This document shows, piece after piece, positions 11,045 to 20,991 of a stretch of 64,000 bases of DNA (the stretch's first letter is position 1; every line of letters starts with the position of its first letter). The translations under genes were made by a program, and so were the position numbers. The notes under the pieces were generated by a model. It worked only from the letters and a program-made list of their open reading frames with translations, ran no database searches and had not been told where the DNA came from. The stretch is from Diphasiastrum complanatum (lineage: Eukaryota > Streptophyta > Lycopodiopsida > Lycopodiales > Lycopodiaceae), in the NCBI GenBank assembly GCA_029204225.1, contig CM055095.1, forward strand, positions 25,030,503-25,094,502, in the 5' to 3' direction.

Positions 11045-12280
11045 CTATGTTCTCAAGAAAGGCACCATTGCTTTACTCCAACTTTGAGATGCAAAAGTCT
11101 CAGTAAAGCAAATTGATTCACCAAATGACATACGAGAAGCAAGCATGAGATGTATACTACTTGAAATGTGCTCCTCTTTCCCTTGAAATGTGAGCCATAT
11201 GAGCTCAACCATGTCTCTTGATATTCTTCTTGGAATCATAACTTGAGAAGGACTCTTCTCCTCAATCCTTGGCACACTTGAACCTCGAGATGACTCCTCA
11301 AGATCAACTTCTTGGTGCTCCTCCTTGATGGAAATCCAAGACCTCCATGTCTCAAAATGATCACAACAAACATGATCATATAATGTGCACTTCATATGAT
11401 CATCAACATTACTTATGCTAGAAATATAAGTCCAAAAATCACCACAACTTGGCATGATTTTTCTAATATTGAAGTCAAGAAGTATTTCCATCTCAATAAG
11501 GCTAACTACTTGCTTATGGATATAAGTCTCCACTTTGGGTGCTTCACTTATTCTCATAAGAAGTTTACAACTTGTCTTTAAAATTGAAAATTTACAATCT
11601 TCAACATTATGAATGAACACATCATTCATGATCTTATTGAAACCAACAAAAAATACATTATGAAGACATTTCCATTTCCTTGACTTCATATTCAATGTAA
11701 GTTTACAAGGAAAACATGCTTTGCTATCTATTAAGGCATCACACTCAGCTAGTATTGCCTTAATCCACCTTTGAGATACAAAAATCTCTTCAAAGCAAAA
11801 TAGTTCTTCATAAGATTTCATGAGAGCATAAATGAAACTATTTTCATTTTGTGATTGCTCCTCCTTAATCTTTCTTGGTTTCTCTTGGATCATAACAATA
11901 AATTCAAACTTTTCTAAAGTTCTAAGCAAAATGCTTTCCAAGGACATGAAATAAATCCAAGTGACATTAATGAAAGTGACATTTATCTTTGCATCTTGAA
12001 CCAAAAAATTCACTTTCAAATGCAAAACTTTAAATGGTTTGAAATGTGTGATGATGGACTTTTGAAGACAAATCTTGGAAGTCCTTGTGAGACTCCAAGC
12101 CTCATGCATCTTTCCACAAAGGAAACACCTTTCCTTGGATTTGTCCTTCTTGCCTTTGCACTTTGAACTTGAAGCTCCATCCTTCACCTCGGCCCCCTTG
12201 CTTTGGTTCTCCTTGGATGGATTGGTCTTCATTTTGTAGCATCTTGAGAAAAACAATCTCTCTTGCCACAAAGGTTGCAT
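11045..12280 (-). CDS. A-element protein: gag zinc knuckles fused to an unrecognised two-module protein (A1 copy)
   Basis: An uninterrupted 411-codon frame. Residues ~10-60 are the end of a copia gag nucleocapsid: the tail of one CCHC knuckle (the N-terminal part, CNLCGKRDC, is in another frame upstream), a lysine-rich linker, and C-F-L-C-x-K-M-H, a second knuckle missing its last cysteine. From residue ~70 the protein is not gag or pol. It contains FCFEEIFVSQRWIKAI (~175), CKLLMRISE...ETYIHKQVVSLIEMEI (~255-285) and SISNVDDHMKCTLYDHVC (~305). After an acidic/Ser-rich linker with EESSRGSSVPRIEE, a second, similar module begins (SFGESICFTETFASQSWSKAM) and is cut off. A short resemblance of SQxWxKAI to the start of copia RT is seen, but none of the RT catalytic motifs. 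The copy at 28778-27174 differs by roughly one residue in 30 over the shared part. Confidence 0.6.
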   Translation of the reverse strand: MQPLWQERLFFSRCYKMKTNPSKENQSKGAEVKDGASSSKCKGKKDKSKERCFLCGKMHEAWSLTRTSKICLQKSIITHFKPFKVLHLKVNFLVQDAKINVTFINVTWIYFMSLESILLRTLEKFEFIVMIQEKPRKIKEEQSQNENSFIYALMKSYEELFCFEEIFVSQRWIKAILAECDALIDSKACFPCKLTLNMKSRKWKCLHNVFFVGFNKIMNDVFIHNVEDCKFSILKTSCKLLMRISEAPKVETYIHKQVVSLIEMEILLDFNIRKIMPSCGDFWTYISSISNVDDHMKCTLYDHVCCDHFETWRSWISIKEEHQEVDLEESSRGSSVPRIEEKSPSQVMIPRRISRDMVELIWLTFQGKEEHISSSIHLMLASRMSFGESICFTETFASQSWSKAMVPFLRT

Positions 12281-12289
12281 TTAGGATCC

Positions 12290-14156
12290 TTACTTGCCTC
12301 TAATAGGTTGCCACCTTCCATGATGAGGAAGTAAAAGCTAGTGATATGACTTTTCAAAATGTAATTTGTGACTCTCAAGAAATAGATTTGAACACATTCA
12401 ACAATTTAGAAGGATCTACACAAGATCTAGACCACAAATTTTGAATCATATCTCTTTCAACCTAGTCAATTGGAAACTAATCTTTGCTTTGATCACTAAG
12501 ACAAAAGCACTCTATCAAATCACAAAAATCAGATCCAAACACCCCTATTGGACTCAACAAATACCAATGAATCTTTCTCTTTAGAGTTGGAATGGATTTG
12601 AAAAGATATGACACCTAGATTTTCCTTTTCTCTTGACTAGTTCTCTCAACTTTTGAGATTCTTGAACAAAGTATGGGTTTTGTTTCAAATACTTAAAAAT
12701 CAAACTTAGTCACTTCTTTTGGATTCACTCTTGACCCAAATAATCTCACTCTTGAGATTTGGATTGAATTTGATTTGATTTGACAACAAATTAAACCACT
12801 AATTTTCACAAAAAAAAGGATCTACACTAGATCACAAAAACTTGACATGTATACTTGATTCAAACACACAAAGATCAGATCCAATCACCCCTTTTGGAAT
12901 CCCTCTTGACCCAAAGAATCTCACTCTTGAGATTTGGAATGGACATGAAATGGTTTGAAAACAATCTATGTCAATAATTTTTCACCAAGCTTAAAATTTA
13001 GACATCTAGAGATTCACAAAGATCCCAACCATGCATGAACACTCAAATATGGACTCCTCCATGTTCTAGACTCCCAATGGGATCACAACTTGACCCTCAC
13101 ACTCTCACAAAGAAATCTGAATAGAACTTATTTGAGTTTCATACATATAATGTCAAAATTTTGCTCAAAAAATTGAATTCATTCACCCCTATTGGACTCC
13201 ACCAGGTACCAATGACTATACCTCTTTAGAGTTGGAATGAAATTCAAATGTCCAGAAATGTGATGCTTCTCTCTCACTAAGATATGTGCTTACAAAGGGC
13301 TACTGCCACTTAGCAAGATTTGATCACAATGAATAAGACAATTTTTTCACCAAAGTCAAGAATTGAGTTACTAGTTCTTGCCCTCTACAAAGGAAGGATC
13401 TCTTGAAAATTTTGGATCAACCCCAACACATATGCCTCACTCACATTTATGACTTTAATTAAAGTCAAAAACACACTCACCCACTTGAGTAGGGGTGAAC
13501 AATGTGACTTGGATCTCAAATTTTCTCCTAGTACTTGCCAACAATTCTTATCACCTTGTATTGGTAGATTTTGCCTTTATGAGTGTTTGTGCTTTAGAAA
13601 TTCACTAAGATTTCACTTGGAGGACTGATCCAAGAGTGTCTTCTAGCATTTAGATGCTTCTAGACTCAGCCCTTTCACTCTTGAACAAATCTAGAATGAA
13701 ATAATAATGGATTTCAATCTCTCCCCTTGCAAATCACTCCTTAATCTTTGGTTTATAGCACTCTTTCTCTCTCAACTTCAATGTACACTCAAAAAATCAG
13801 AGAATCAACTTCAATGTACTATAAACAAGCTTTAATCCATCTATATGATTGATCTAAACCAAGAACAAATTAATGGAATAGAAACAATGCAAGTGAAAGC
13901 TTAAAAAATGCACTATATTGACTCAAAATTGGGTGTATGAAGCTCAAAATGCACCAAACTGAATTTTACTGTCCAAAACAGGTCTTGTACGGCCCCACAT
14001 GTGTGGAAAGTACACCTGCATCCCACAGCAAGATTTGGTACAAATATGATGGTTCTAGCTATCCATTCAACCTCGCTACCTCAATATTAGCTTGTTTCCA
14101 AAAACCTGCCAATATGGGTATAGTTTAGATCAAGGCCTTAAATGCACTTGTACTTG
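12290..14156 (-). other. A1 leader / untranslated region
   Basis: About 1.9 kb without coding potential between priming site and gag remnant. It is shared, with deletions, by A2 (28779-29953, same strand) and in diverged form by B1 (24852-26530, opposite strand). A palindromic CCCACATGTGTGG lies near 13992, in the same relative position as in A2 (29793) and B1 (25014). Confidence 0.7.
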
Positions 14157-14168
14157 GCTCTGATACCA
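14157..14168 (-). other. Primer-binding site of A1
   Basis: GCTCTGATACCA on the plus strand is TGGTATCAGAGC on the minus strand, next to the LTR end TGACA. Confidence 0.88.
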
Positions 14169-15018
14169 TGTCAAAGTACAACAAAATGGACCAAGAATAG
14201 ATCTGAATTAGATCCACAAGTGTGATTGGATGTTAGATTAGATCAACCTATCAATCTACACAAGATTAGATAGCATTTAGATCAAATCTAGATGAATAAA
14301 TCTAACAAGAACAATCAGTATTGATCAAAACTTGTACTTGCTAGTTTCACACGTGTGAAAACCTATCAGAGTACGGACATTAGGCTGAGAATAAAGTATA
14401 CTAAGCTTAGAACCCAATCAATGCATAAAAATACACGACAAATAGAGAGAAAACATTAGAATTGCTCCAAAACCAAGATTTAGCTTCCATGTCAATTATG
14501 GCCAAATGAGCCACCATATATGCACAAGAGCTGATGCTTACTCAGCTGATTTGGCACGTGTGAGAGTGCCTACTCATCAAAGGATCCATCAATAATCATC
14601 AATATGGCACATGGACCAAGTTTCCTAGCTTATAGCCACCTCCCTTGATTTTCAGCAATTTTTCTAATTTATAGGGACTTGCACATATATCTACTACAAG
14701 TTGGATCTCACCTACTACTGATGTTTTCACACATGTGAAAAGTCCTTGGAACGTGTGAGATCACTCCTATCCATGTGAAATGGCTTTTCCTACCAATAAA
14801 ATGATGCCAAGTGGCATATAGCTAGAAAACTAGATTTTGGCCATTTTAGCCACTAGATCTCAAATGAAATGGTATGTACAACCTATATGACTCATCTAAA
14901 TGATAAATGCATTCATTTCACACGTGGGAATAGGCTCCACACATGTCTAATGATGATATGTACTACTCATAATGGTATTTACAAGATTTGATCAAGTTAG
15001 CTTTTGCCAATTTTAACC
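14169..15018 (-). repeat. 5' LTR of A1
   Basis: About 850 bp, matching 29966-30809 (A2) over its length and 21661-22342 (plus strand) in part. It contains at least five CACGTG/CACATG-centred palindromes, including the perfect TTTCACACGTGTGAAA at 14345-14360 and TTTTCACACATGTGAAAA at about 14724. Confidence 0.88.
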
Positions 15019-16337
15019 TTATCTTATAAAAAAAATGGCGTGTTGGCTAGAAGCTTTGCCCACTCTACCTCATAAAACTCCATCATGAAAGCTCTTTGCT
15101 AAGGAGTCAAAATGTGAGTTCTTTCGAACTAAACTCGAACACTTGGGCCACATCATATCTGATAAAGGTCTTGAAATCAACTATGATATGGTTCATAAGG
15201 TGCGAGAATGGCCACTACCCCAAACAATTCATGATTTAAAATCCTTTTAGGTTCACAGGATTCTTTCATAGGTTCATTATGGAATATGCTTTAATGGCAT
15301 TGCGCCTAACGAACATTCTTAAGTGGATGAAGAAAAAATGTAGCGACCCTTCTACATCCTTTGGAAATTCCCAACAAGAAATGGAAAAATATTTCAATAG
15401 ATTTTGTGACTAGAGTCCCTAAAACCAAGAATGGTCACGATGCCATTTGGGTAGTGGTTGACAGACTAACCAAAATGGCACAATTTATACCGACTAAATT
15501 AATTATCAAGACATTTGAACTAGCCCAACTTTTCATTGAAAAGTTATTCATATTGCATGGCTTGCCGAATGATACTGTTAGTGATCGTGACTCTAAATTC
15601 ATTGGCAAGTTTTGATAGTCATTCTTTGATAAACTTGAAACAACCCTTAGTCACAGACAAAACGTATCAACCAAATGTTGGAAGATATGCTTAGAGCATA
15701 TGTCTATCACTAACAGTCTGATTGAAAAAGGTATCTCCTGATGATTGAGTTTACGCACAATAGTGTGAAGCATTCTGCCACCAGATTCAATCCTTTTATG
15801 TTATTATATGGCTTTCAACTACGTTTGCCAGTTTCTGTCGGACTCAAAGGTCTCAAGGTGCAAGCTACAGTGGATTTTCTGCCATATATGCAAGAAATGA
15901 AAGTATTAAAATTGTTCAGGATAGAGCTCAGTTTAATGCTAACTGTGATCACTCACCTCAAGAATTTGAGGTTGGAACCTGGCTGTATCTTGAAATCTCT
16001 AAGAATTCTAAGGTACTTCGGACGAGGAAATGTCATAAGTTGTCTCCATGGTATAGCGGTCCTTACAAGGTTGTAAGCAAAATCAACCAGGTCTCTTATT
16101 AGCTAGATCTTTCAATTGGTGTTGGGGTTCATCTTGTTTTCCATGTAAGTCATTTGAAAGAGTGACTTAGTCGGAAGGATTCCCTAGTAATTCTAGAAGG
16201 TGAACTGGTTGAGTAGGTGGATCTGACTACCTTTGTGCCTAACATACCGGAAAGGTGGTTGACGTTAATCGTCACCAGCTGAGAAACAATTTGGTATCTG
16301 AATTTTTTGTATGTTGGAAAGGAAGTCAAATGAGGAG
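15019..16337 (+). pseudogene. gypsy E2: RT thumb fused to integrase and pol C-terminus
   Basis: 15085-15350 encodes the RT thumb/connection ([21 protein letters not shown], then REWPLPQTIHDLKSF) with frameshifts. It joins near 15355 directly to the integrase core (WKNISIDFVTRVPKTKNGHD, then DTVSDRDSKFIGKF to ~15615), so RNase H and the integrase zinc finger were deleted. After a stop at ~15615, further integrase is visible to ~15900 (EFTHNSVKHSATRFNPFMLLYG). The pol C-terminal region carries YSGPYKVVSKINQVSY (~16050) and HLVFHVSHLKE (~16130). It ends in TGAGGAG (16331-16337), the polypurine tract, followed by an LTR. Left boundary abuts the A1 LTR. Confidence 0.85.
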
Positions 16338-17100
16338 TGTTGGATTATTCTCCCTCCTACTAATCGACTAATCGATTTTAATCTCCAATTGTTTATCCAG
16401 TTCTGCGGATTTTCCCGTGTCTTTTTACAGTTTGCAGAATTACAAGTGTTTTTACATAGTCTACAGAATTACACGGAGATCGACAAAAATGTCTTGCATG
16501 TAAAATGCAGTGTCGTCTTTTTTGCACTTTTCGCCTGTCAAGAATTGCGTGTAAAAATGCAGTGTTGCCTTTTCACATTTTTTGTCTGTCAGGAATTGCA
16601 TGTAAAAATGCAGTATCGCCTTTTTCGCATTTTTTGCCTCTCAAAAATCACGAGTAAAAATGTAGTGTCACATTTTTCACCTTTTTGCGACACTGTCGCC
16701 TGTGGCAGTTTATGTTCATTTCTCCAGAGTGACAGTCTAAGTTCATTTATGCAGACAGAATGTTTACGGCCAAATGTCACCGCTTATCAACAATTAATTT
16801 TTGAGAAGGAACTGGATGAATGTCCTCAGTTTCCAGCCAACTGGCAATCGCATTTGACGACCTAATTACTTAGTATAAATTAGCTATTCATACATCTCAA
16901 TGACCAAGATCTGAAAATGTTATTGTGAATTGTGAAGGAGTTGAGCATTATTACACGCCTCTTCCTGCGCTCTCATCAAGCAGATCGTGCACAATCAGAA
17001 AGTATTATTGTTAGCTCTCTCTCTCTCTCTCTCAAGCCTGCGAGCTTGAACTCTCTTGAGCATTCTAGCTCAGCCTTTTAAAGATTTATTTTAGAGCTTC
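16338..17100 (+). repeat. 3' LTR of gypsy E2 (right end approximate)
   Basis: Begins TGTTGGATTATTCTCC, the same start as 40880. It contains repeated modules of the form (C/T)GTGTAAAAATGCAGT(G/A)TCGC at about 16500-16670, also seen at 20725-20850 and 41030-41230. A TATA-box-like TATAAATTAG lies near 16873. The exact 3' end is not found, because no second LTR of this copy is available. Confidence 0.7.
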
Positions 17101-17154
17101 TATTGTGCTTTATGGTGAAGGAGAAAAGGTTCCCATGGAAGGGAAAGAGACATC

Positions 17155-18398
17155 ATGTCTATTTCACTTCAAAGACAGTTTACGAAAGCACACCAACCAA
17201 TGTATTATACAAATATGAGGAATAAGCATGTCTTGTTATGTGAGAAAAGGAGGTCGGCAGCTGATGCAAATGATGCCAATGCAAAATATAATACAGTTCA
17301 AACATTCAAGAAAACCGGTGCAGCATATTCCAGCCAGATACTTGCACTTGAGGCATGGTTGTCTTGGTGGCATGTCAGATATTCCCATTGGGGAAGATAC
17401 ATGGATTCTGTAAGTATTGTTGGTATTTGTCATTTTTTTTTTGTTGGTTGTGTCAGTGAATTTTGGACTTTTATTCGGGCTTGATGCACCCTTGAAATGG
17501 TAGGTGGCTGAAGATAAAGATATTGTGGACATGCCGACGGTAAATCTATCTGAATCCAGACATGGTAGCTGGCTCGCTACCAAGGCTTACCGATTTCAAT
17601 TGTCTCTTTATGAAGGTTGTGTTGGTGACATGGTGAGTTCTATTCTACAAAGTGCTAGATATTCGTCTTATGTAAAAGAAAGACACATTGGCATAGGCCC
17701 AAGTCTTGAGAAACTGATCAATAGAGTCTCATCAAAAAGTTCATCTGCTATGATAGGAAGACCTTTTGTAAATCTTGTCCATGATGATGTGGATTAGGCT
17801 TTGCTTTCTTTTGTGCCATTATCATTGCTAGGCAATTATCAGAGTATTCCAAAGAAGCATCTAGTCTTTGATTGGTCAAAAGATGATGTCAATCTATCAC
17901 ATAGTCTTGATATTGTATATGTCAATGCGATTAGATGCACAGGGTCTACGACAGAGGTGTCTCACCACGAACGCAATGTGAAATACCATCTGCAGTTGGC
18001 ATGCAAGATCCTTGAAAGAGAAATTCACAAGACCATGTGGGCGATTCGGCGCATACCAGAGAGAGCAAAAAGGAAAATCGAATTGAAGGCTTTGTCTTGT
18101 AAAAGAAGAAGTCATGATCAACCATCATGATGTTTGCTTTTATGTGCATAGTTTTGCAACCAATCCAGAAGGAGTGATCTATGTAGTCAGAATCAGAGAT
18201 ACACCAAGTTGCACATGGGAGGATTTCATTAGAACTACAACCGTGGTAAAGTTTATTCCATGTAAACACATGTACTTCATGTACATTGTTGTTTTGGGAA
18301 TGGACGTTGATAACAACATGGTGATGCATCAGCCAAACTTGACTATACCTGAACTATTTCAAGTACTTTCTAGGGAGCAGAGTGTAGTGCAAATGTGA
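17155..18398 (+). pseudogene. Broken spliced gene with SWIM zinc-finger-like C-terminus
   Basis: Exon 1 (17155-17409, 85 codons from ATG) ends at a GTAAGT donor, and exon 2 starts at 17504 right after a TAG acceptor. The 94-base intron is phase 0 and joins RYMDS to VAEDKDIVDMP in an open frame. The frame continues through NLSESRHGSWLATKAY and ILQSARYSSYVKERHIGIGPSLEKL to an in-frame TAG (17795-17797), reopens at once (LLSFVPLSLLGNYQSI...), and shifts frame near 18110. The final segment 18114-18398 reads VRIRDTPSCTWEDF...IPCKHMYFMYIVVLGMDV, matching the SWIM pattern CxC-xn-CxH except that the second cysteine is tryptophan. SWIM domains occur in MULE/FAR1-like transposase-derived proteins and in some ubiquitin ligases; which applies here I cannot tell. 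Two to three breaks indicate a pseudogene. Confidence 0.6.
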
Positions 18399-19096
18399 AA
18401 ACAAATGAACTTTTCATTGCTTGATTTTGATTTTGAACTTTGTACGCTTTAGCTTGATTTGAAATTGAGAACACAATTTTCATTTTTCATGATTATGTGC
18501 AAGACTAGTATTGTCTGTTTCAGCTTAATCCCTTGTGTTGTAATGATGAAAGATAGTACATTTACAATTTGAATTTTCAAACTAGATCCTAAACACAAAA
18601 CCACAATGATTACAACTATTATCATACTTATAATGTCTTGCAACCCGTAGCACACCATGTGCTATCCTATCAAAAAAGCTGGTTGGGATATAAACTCGCA
18701 AAACTTGCAACCAACGTATTCGCAAAATGCCAAGCCCCCATCAGCTCCAGTTTCTTGATGGCACTCTATTCTGTTTGGACAATGCATGAAAAACCTTATG
18801 ATCAACCATAGTAGTTACTAGTCTGCTCTTCTATTGATTGAGTCTCAAGTGTCTTATCCAAAGGTCTAGTATCAGTGCCCAACTCAGTTTCAAAGTAATG
18901 TTGAAAGCAACAACTAAGTGGCTCATACTTATGACATTCAGAATGTCAAAAAATTTAGACAACGATCAGAATTTTTCAGCTCACGTTTAGATGCCTCGAA
19001 CTATTTACATTCACAAGATGCTTAGAGAACGAGCTCCGTGCGAGGGTTTGGAAGACTTGATAATTCGCAGACAATTTGTAGATTACTGAACAGCTC
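18399..19096. other. No gene seen; probably leader of a minus-strand LTR element
   Basis: AT-rich, no credible frame. It lies directly downstream, on the minus strand, of the priming site at 19097-19108, so it is likely untranslated leader of an element truncated by the SWIM-gene segment. Confidence 0.35.
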
Positions 19097-19700
19097 GCTC
19101 TGATACCATGTCGGCAATCGAGAGGTTAGTCAGCGGAAGCTCAAATAGGTGCATGTAGGATCGGAAGCACCACAGTTGGCAATAGAATATTCAAATTGAA
19201 TAATTCAAACAAATGCTCAATGAAACAATACAGTAGTGAGACTGAGAATTTGCACTCTGATTAATATCAAACAGCTTGAAGTGATAACATTAGCTTACAA
19301 TCATTGAGCGTGATAACGCTGGCTACAAAAAGATTGACTAGTTAAGAATTACCAGAAGAAGTTTTTTTATGAAGATTCTGGGATTGATATCCAACAAAAT
19401 ATCTACAACAACCATTTTTGTTGCAGTTATTACAACCGTCTCATTACAGTTAATGCATGTGCAAAGTGGGTGGACTGTCAACGCCAAGTCGTTGGGACGT
19501 GACAGTATCAAAAATATACAATGTCTCAAACATTTACACTGACTAAAAAAATCACAGATTTTTCGAGTCAATCCGATATTGAAAAATTCTAGAAAATTTG
19601 ATCCTGAATTTTTTCGATCTTCTGCTCACAAATTCAAGACTTCTGTTTCCGGTTTTTCAAGATGCTCATTAATGAATGGATTTGAGGCTGAGCATCGACT
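19097..19700 (-). repeat. Priming site and LTR of an unassigned minus-strand retroelement
   Basis: GCTCTGATACCA (19097-19108) is an initiator-Met priming site on the minus strand. It is followed at 19109 by TGTCGGCAATCGAGAGG, the LTR terminus in minus orientation. The far LTR end is not certain; a CTGCTCACA at about 19621-19629 would give a TG start. No second LTR or pol of this family is visible. Confidence 0.55.
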
Positions 19701-19748
19701 TCCAACGAGTTGAAGATAGGGCTAGCGACTGAGGTATCATCTTAGTTA

Positions 19749-20485
19749 GTGCTCACCTTTTTTCTGAGAGGTCTACAACCAGCTATCCAGTTAGAATTAC
19801 ATCAATCAGGAGTCGCATCGTTTGAAGAAGTAGTGTTTAGAGCTAGAATTGTAGAGGATGCCTACCTACATACATATGGAAGACAAAATATCACAGAGAT
19901 AATGCAAGCCTTAAATTCTGAAAGGAATATACCTACATCTAGAAATGAACCATTAAATGTGGAAGATCTACCATAAGAATCGGGATCAAACTACCTACTT
20001 GAAAGAGCAAATATCATACCATCCATCTTGGCCCCAACCACATCAAAGATCTAATTGAGAATTATGTTGATGCACAAGAAGACTTGACCTACGATAAGGA
20101 TAGGCATAAACCATGTTGTGCTACACCTGTGAACATAGAAGAGTCACGACCAGCAGACCACCTAGTTGGAAGAGAAAATATCAAGCCACTTTATCATGTT
20201 CCAAGCCAAGTTCCAGACTTATTTGCAAATCATATTGATGCATCAAAAGACCGATCATATGATGAAGATAGGCATGAACCATACAATCCTACACCTGTGA
20301 ATACACATGGGCCACACTTAGCTGAGTGCAACACTATCAAGAATACCTTACATCAAGACTTTATATCTAATGAGCAAAAATACATGCGCGAAGGCATTTA
20401 CAATGTTTGTCTCACATGTTACAGAATTAAAGTACTAATGCATATCTGTAATGCTCATTGCGCTTATGCTCTACCATATACATAA
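19749..20485 (+). pseudogene. gypsy gag tail followed by an ORF with a 56-residue repeat
   Basis: 19749-19976 matches the end of a gypsy gag domain (FLRGLQPAIQLELHQSGV, then FEEVVFRARIVEDAY). After a stop (~19976) and a frame change, an open frame covering 20048-20485 has two copies of a ~56-residue unit. Unit 1 starts at ~20048 (DLIENYVDAQEDLTYDKDRH) and unit 2 at ~20216 (DLFANHIDASKDRSYDEDRH), each continuing to TPVN. The spacing is 168 bases, so the frame is kept between units. I do not recognise the repeat. It ends in a Cys/His-rich tail (VCLTCYRIKVLMHICNAHC) that could be a degenerate metal-binding end or noise. Confidence 0.5.
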
Positions 20486-20689
20486 ATTTTATAGGTGTGC
20501 AGATGAAGTAGGTACAAAAGTGGTTGTGTCGTCTATAGGAGATTGTGGGTTGCTGTTGTTGTTGTCAAATCTGATAACATAGTGCATAGAACGAGCATGA
20601 AGAGGCTGCGATATCGGACTTCGTCTGAAAATAATGTTGGTGAAAATACGAAGTTGCGACACCTTGGTCTTTGGCCTTGACCTTACCTA

Positions 20690-20868
20690 AAGGCAACCTA
20701 CGCCCTTTTAAATCAAGTGAAAGGCAAGTGTCACCTGTCATAAATTGCGTGTAAAAATGCAAGTTGCATTTTAGGTAAGTGTCGCCTATCATAAAATGCA
20801 TTTCAAAATGTAGTGTCACATTTTTCGCATTTTTCACGTGTCATAAAATACGTGTAACTTATGCAGAC
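20690..20868 (+). repeat. Fragment of LTR E
   Basis: Contains the same module as the gypsy E LTRs (CACCTGTCATAAATTGCGTG, GTGTAAAAATGCA, GTGTCACATTTTTCGC) at ~20728-20840 and ends in TTATGCAGAC. It is bounded on the right by the start of the copia F LTR in minus orientation. Confidence 0.65.
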
Positions 20869-20954
20869 TATGGGACAACTCAAGTAGAATACAACAATAT
20901 GAATGGAGGCATATTAACATAGGATTTAGGAGAGTAGAGGAAACAAACCCAACA

Positions 20955-20991
<37 letters not shown>

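Larger units (their letters stand above)
10937..15018 (-). mobile_element. Non-autonomous copia-type LTR element A1
   Basis: On the minus strand: 5' LTR 15018-14169 (starts near TGTTAAAATTGGC with its last base changed), priming site 14168-14157, ~1.9-kb leader, gag zinc-knuckle fragment, and the long open frame 12280-11045. The 3' end is deleted: internal sequence at ~10969 joins directly to the last ~33 bases of the LTR (10937-10969), so the polypurine tract and most of the 3' LTR are gone. Flanks read GTATC (left) and TTATC (right), a 4-of-5 match for a decayed target duplication. The sister copy A2 at 26941-30809 supports this reading. No RT, RNase H or integrase is present in either copy. 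Confidence 0.8.

Noticed and set aside
14157-14168. tRNA gene at the GCTCTGATACCA sites
   Set aside because: These 12-base sites are retroelement priming sites next to LTR ends; no tRNA cloverleaf surrounds them.
16311-16865. 184-codon frame
   Set aside because: Starts in the E2 polypurine region and runs through the LTR; equivalent sequence in the other E LTR is not kept open in the same way.
17236-17583. 115-codon minus-strand frame
   Set aside because: Antisense to the spliced SWIM-like gene, whose exon-intron structure is more convincing.
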